Source: an uncultured Sphingomonadaceae bacterium (GTDB taxonomy: Bacteria > Pseudomonadota > Alphaproteobacteria > Sphingomonadales > Sphingomonadaceae). From it: a stretch of 9,154 nucleotides of DNA. The stretch is from the NCBI GenBank assembly GCA_938016505.1, contig CALLWN010000284.1:1-9154 (forward strand), in the 5' to 3' direction. The notes under the pieces were generated by a model that did not search any database, was not told the DNA's origin, and worked only from the letters and a program-made list of their open reading frames with translations. The translations under genes were made by a program, and so were the position numbers. This document shows, piece by piece, positions 7,108 through 9,154 of this stretch; within the stretch, counting starts at the first letter, position 1, and every line of letters starts with the position of its first letter.

Positions 7108-7491
7108 CCATGCCGTGGCGAGGCGTCTCACCCTTTCCAGTTTCGCAAGCACGATCAGATGGTTGCAGACCCGTTGCAGCCCTCCTTGGCCCTCGCCGTC
7201 CCCTGAACCGCGCCTGTCCGCGGGGGGATGAGGGCACGGACAGGCAAGACCCCCGGCACCGGGCCCATGCACAGCCGGCTCTCGGCCCGCTTCTGCGCGA
7301 CCATCACCGCCCCCGGGCGTGACCCCGACGGGCTCGGCCGCAAATGGCGCCGCCCTGCGCTGGAACCGCCTCGCGTGTCTCCGCAGTCCCGATGCTATCC
7401 TGAGGCTGCCGGCGAGGCAGTGCGGCGCCATCCTGCCGGAGCAGGTCGGCACGCAGCATACGGTCAACTTGCCCTGGCCTGGCGTCGATCG
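7108..7491. other. Non-coding stretch between tRNA-Ser and the secreted-protein gene
   Basis: No recognisable gene lies in these 384 nt. Several frames are open on both strands, as expected at this GC content, but their translations are Arg/Pro/Gly-rich, lack conserved motifs and have no good ribosome-binding sites. One open minus-strand frame continues into the tRNA and gives the familiar false peptide with SGWDSNPR. Just past the tRNA there is only a weak imperfect hairpin (about 7119-7134) followed by CTTT. The one clear structure is the 9-bp inverted repeat at 7212-7245. The segment could be decayed accessory DNA; I see no second copy of the tRNA 3' end that would mark an attachment site. 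Confidence 0.6.
7212..7245. repeat. 9-bp perfect inverted repeat with 16-nt spacer
   Basis: GCCTGTCCG (7212-7220) and CGGACAGGC (7237-7245) are exact reverse complements separated by a G-rich 16-nt spacer. There is no T tract after either arm, so an intrinsic terminator is unlikely. It could be an operator, a structured RNA element or a trace of a decayed element end. A second short stem, CCCGG-CA-CCGGG, follows at about 7250-7261. Confidence 0.55.
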
Positions 7492-7989
7492 TCAGAAGGT
7501 TTCGACGACCAGTTCGGCATCGCACGACTCGGAGCGGCCCAGGCGGCCGATCCAGATGTCCCATGCACCGCGCCGGGCGTTGTTGATGCTGAACTTGGGA
7601 TCAAGGTTGCCGTTGCTGTCGTCATCGAAGAACCAGATGCCCGACGGCGAATTCACGAGAAGAACGGCGTCACAGGCACTGACCACCCGGATCTCCAGCC
7701 GTCGCCCGCGCGGGTTGGACGAGAGGATGAGTCGAAGGTCGGGCCCCGAGGCAACCCAGCCAACGCCGGGCACGCTCCGGCAGTTGCCGAGGTTGATGGG
7801 GCCGCCGGCCTGAACCCCGAAGCGGCGCGGCCGATACAGTTCCTCTGCGCTCACCTGCCGAATGTTCTGGTAGTTGGCGGGATCGGGGCAGGCAGCGGCA
7901 GGCATGGCGAAGCCAACCGCCATGATGGCCACCGCAACGAGATGGCGTGATTCGGTGCGGAGCTGGGAAAATCTTCCGTGTCTGGTCAT
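7492..7989 (-). CDS. Secreted four-cysteine protein of unknown function
   Basis: This 165-residue protein is not one I can name. It starts with a charged n-region (MTRHGRFSQLRTESRH) and a hydrophobic core (LVAVAIMAVGFAMP, 17-30) ending in AAA before Cys34, which suggests Sec export with signal peptidase I cleavage; the lipobox is poor because the -3 residue is Ala. The mature part is about 132 residues, looks beta-rich and has four Cys (34, 70, 106, 156), enough for two disulfides. The C-terminal half contains SACDAVLLVNSPSGIWFFDDD (split at 104-124), then SNGNLDPKFSINNARRGAWD and IWIGRLG, a pattern I associate with small secreted alphaproteobacterial modules of the type 'DPSGRWxFDDDSGGxLNP...YDIWVGTYG'. 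The ATG at 7987-7989 has AAGGAGAAG with good spacing; extending to 8028 would bypass that site. No neighbour on its strand is close enough to share an operon. Confidence 0.8.
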   Translation of the reverse strand: MTRHGRFSQLRTESRHLVAVAIMAVGFAMPAAACPDPANYQNIRQVSAEELYRPRRFGVQAGGPINLGNCRSVPGVGWVASGPDLRLILSSNPRGRRLEIRVVSACDAVLLVNSPSGIWFFDDDSNGNLDPKFSINNARRGAWDIWIGRLGRSESCDAELVVETF

Positions 7990-8030
7990 GGGACTTCTCC
8001 TTCCACGGCAGGATCGTCCCCAAGGCATGG

Positions 8031-8060
8031 CCGTTCAACTTACGAAAGCTTACAAGGCCC
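8031..8060 (-). promoter_or_regulatory. Possible promoter/operator region upstream of the secreted-protein gene
   Basis: A locally AT-richer patch lies 50-70 nt upstream of the start at 7989. It contains two adjacent 10-nt units beginning CTTAC (8039-8048 and 8049-8058), one helical turn apart. On the minus strand TTGTAA could serve as a -35 hexamer, but the DNA 17 nt downstream (GGCCAT) is a poor -10. The call is tentative. Confidence 0.25.
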
Positions 8061-8355
8061 GGTGTCGGCTCCTCCGCAGCCTGCGCCCTGGTCCAGCCGT
8101 CCGGCCGGGCCGTTCATGTCACCGCCGCCACCCAGCACGCCGGCCGCGAGGCTCCTGCATCTGTCGGCACCGGTCTTCGGGTTGGTGGGGCCGCTCGCAC
8201 CGGCGCGGCTCAACGCGCCCCGCATCGACTCCGCGCGGCCATGCAGAAACGCGATGCGCCTTGCGATGGCGTGCGACGTCCAGCCCGACGCGGTCTTGGT
8301 GAAGGTGTCGGTCACCTCCACCAGCGGCTGGCCGATGGCAGCGTTCAGCCGGCTT
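8040..8355 (-). pseudogene. Possible 3' remnant of a coding sequence, truncated by the IS
   Basis: A minus-strand frame is open from the IS left end to TAA at 8040-8042. Its translation begins SRLNAAIGQPLVEVTDTFTK and continues TASGWTSHAIARRIAFLHGR, which reads like ordinary protein, then becomes Gly-rich near the end. Third positions are very GC-rich, but the overlapping plus-strand frame (ending at 8358) shares the same third positions, so codon bias cannot decide the strand. There is no start codon with a ribosome-binding site near the 5' end, which fits a gene cut by the insertion, with its N-terminal part beyond the window. I do not recognise the family, and it may be non-coding. Confidence 0.3.
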
Positions 8356-8418
8356 TGACGTGCTCCCCTGGAATGTGACCGCGAGTGAGGAGAGTCCGAC
8401 GCCAAGGAGCCGGACGGA

Positions 8419-8695
8419 ATGAAGCGGAACAGGTTCAACGAGGAGCAGCTCATCGCGATCTTGAAGGAGCAGGAAGCGGGCATGGCGACAGCGGACGTGT
8501 GCCGGCGCCATGGGGTCAGCTCGGCCAGTTTCTAGAAGTGGAAGTCGAAGTTTGGTGGCCTCGAGGTGTCCGGGGCGCGGCGGCTGCGGGCGCTGGAGGA
8601 GGAGAATGCGCGGCTGGAGAAGCTGCTGGCCGAAGCGGTGCTCGACAGCGGTGCTCGACACCGCCGTGTTGAAGGATCTGGCCTTGAAAAAATGA
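8419..8695 (+). pseudogene. IS3-family transposase OrfA (HTH), interrupted
   Basis: OrfA of IS3 elements is a DNA-binding helix-turn-helix and leucine-zipper protein of about 88 residues. Here it begins MKRNRFNEEQLIAILKEQE, followed by TADVCRRHGVSSASF, the HTH part. Codon 39 (8533-8535) is TAG where relatives usually have Tyr before KWKSKFGG. After the amber the frame resumes with KWKSKFGGLEVSGARRLRAL and EEENARLEKLLAEAVLD, the leucine zipper. A 13-nt tandem duplication (8635-8660) then shifts the frame. If one copy is removed, the protein ends TAVLKDLALKK with TGA at 8693-8695, the normal OrfA end. A ribosome-binding site AAGGAG lies upstream of the ATG. Confidence 0.88.
8635..8660. repeat. 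13-bp tandem duplication in orfA
   Basis: GCGGTGCTCGACA occurs twice head to tail (8635-8647 and 8648-8660). Removing one copy restores the usual OrfA C-terminus, so this is a recent duplication and not part of the original element. Thirteen bases change the frame by +1, which is the same as entering the -1 frame used for orfB. Confidence 0.9.
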
Positions 8696-9154
8696 TGACG
8701 CCCGCAGCCAGGCGGGAAGCCGTCGCCCATGCCCGTGAGCATCACGGGCTGAGCGAGCGGCGGGCGTGCGTGTCGCTCGGGAGCTGACGCGCCTGATCGG
8801 GATAGGCGGCAAGCCGCGCACGGTCGTCAGCGGAGTCGAAGACGGCGCACAGCGCCACAACGGCACCGAGCTGACCTCGTCGGCCATCCTGCGCTGGTCG
8901 AAGGAACGCCAGGTCGAATGGCACGACATCGCGCCGGGCAAGCCCATGCAGAACGGCTTCGTCGAGGGCTTCAACGGCCGCCTGCGCGATGAATGGCTCA
9001 ACGAGACGCTGTTCGCGTCGCTGGCCCATGCCCGCTGCGGGCTCGACGCCTGGCGGCACGCCTGCAACCTCGTCGGGCCACACGCGAAACTGGGCGGGAA
9101 GACCCCCGCCGGGATCGCCGGCCAACATGTCCGGGGGCATGCCCCCGGGCATGT
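8692..9154 (+). pseudogene. IS3-family transposase OrfB (DDE integrase), internally deleted and open at window edge
   Basis: OrfB carries the DDE catalytic core (rve domain). The 5' part, from the ATGATG at 8692-8697, reads [20 protein letters not shown] then SERRAC and stops at TGA 8785-8787. A different frame, starting near 8766 ([20 protein letters not shown]), continues without stop to the window edge, so a deletion has joined two distant parts of the gene. By comparison with full-length relatives (about 275 residues) roughly 120-130 codons are missing, including the first catalytic Asp. The second Asp site (normally VVSDNGTE) is split by a 24-nt insertion. The third acidic residue survives in [15 protein letters not shown]. 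The C-terminal motif, usually DYNxxRPHSxLG, is altered to [12 protein letters not shown], further evidence of decay. Confidence 0.88.
9125..9154. repeat. 30-nt near-perfect palindrome at the window edge
   Basis: The last 30 bases form a palindrome with no loop, centred between 9139 and 9140 on GCATGC. Its outer ends are ACATG and CATGT. Fourteen of fifteen pairs are Watson-Crick; the remaining one (9130/9149) is T against G, which would be a wobble in RNA. It falls in or just after the 3' end of the orfB frame. It may be part of the IS terminus, a separate repeat, or an assembly-edge effect. Confidence 0.7.

Larger units (their letters stand above)
8356..9154 (+). mobile_element. Degenerate IS3-family insertion sequence, right end outside window
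   Basis: The element encodes recognisable OrfA and OrfB transposase parts in the overlapping, A6-slippery arrangement of IS3-family elements. The left end is placed at TGACGTGCTCCCCTGG (8356-8371) because it starts with TG and lies 63 nt before the orfA ATG, as in related elements; the exact terminal repeat cannot be confirmed without the right end. At least four lesions are visible: an amber codon at 8533-8535, a 13-bp tandem duplication at 8635-8660, a deletion junction near 8766-8772, and a 24-bp insertion at 8833-8856. The copy cannot make transposase by itself. It was probably an old insertion that has decayed in place. Confidence 0.85.

Noticed and set aside
7003..7467. Minus-strand frame through the tRNA giving the peptide SGWDSNPRAARTAGG
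   Set aside because: It is the well-known false ORF produced by translating the complement of a tRNA-Ser gene.
7228..7950. 240-codon plus-strand frame opposite the secreted-protein gene
   Set aside because: No ribosome-binding site, no conserved motif, and it is antisense to a gene with a signal peptide and strong start signals.
8119..8745. 208-codon minus-strand frame across the IS left end
   Set aside because: Most of it is the antisense of orfA, and it crosses the IS boundary.
7108..9154. A second copy of the tRNA 3' end as an island attachment site
   Set aside because: I scanned the right part for GGTTCGAATCCCACC-like sequence and found none.
1..9154. CRISPR array, toxin-antitoxin pair or phage-defence system
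   Set aside because: No regularly spaced repeats and no recognisable toxin, nuclease or defence motifs were found in any reading frame I inspected.

Overview
The window is very GC-rich and looks like the chromosome of an alphaproteobacterium. The evidence is the ccoNOQP-ccoG gene order behind a perfect FNR/FixK-type box, an mltB-rlpA-tmk cluster, very high GC at third codon positions, and protein sequences typical of that class. A sphingomonad-like source is possible, but the sequence alone cannot fix the genus.

Region 1 (about 1-4470, minus strand) is the high-affinity respiratory oxidase locus. Read in the direction of transcription it holds ccoN, ccoO, ccoQ, ccoP and then ccoG, which runs off the left edge. 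The genes are packed end to end (4-nt ATGA overlaps at ccoO/ccoQ and ccoQ/ccoP, 2 nt between ccoP and ccoG) and most starts have clear Shine-Dalgarno sites, so they almost certainly form one operon. CcoN is the haem-copper catalytic subunit, CcoO and CcoP carry electrons on c-type haems, CcoQ is a small membrane subunit and CcoG is an assembly/copper-reduction protein. A perfect TTGAC-N4-GTCAA box centred 77 nt upstream of the ccoN start points to induction at low oxygen. It lies directly against a hairpin that probably ends the upstream operon.

Region 2 (4472-6941, minus strand) is a cell-wall and nucleotide gene cluster: an MltB-type lytic transglycosylase, the RlpA septal lipoprotein (DPBB plus SPOR domains) and thymidylate kinase. 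mltB and rlpA overlap, and 12 nt separate rlpA from tmk.

Region 3 (7018-7107, plus strand) is a complete tRNA-Ser(UGA) with encoded CCA. It marks the change from conserved core genes to a sparser, variable segment.

Region 4 (7108-9154) is accessory in character. It has about 380 nt without a recognisable gene but with a 9-bp inverted repeat, then a gene for a secreted four-cysteine protein of unknown role (7492-7989, minus), a possible coding remnant (8040-8355), and a badly damaged IS3-family insertion sequence that runs off the right edge. The IS carries an amber codon in orfA, a 13-bp tandem duplication that puts orfA in the orfB frame, a large internal deletion in orfB, and a 24-bp insertion at the second catalytic Asp. 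The window ends on a 30-nt palindrome. I found no clearly new multi-gene system; the best leads are the secreted protein, the layered decay of the IS and the terminal palindrome.
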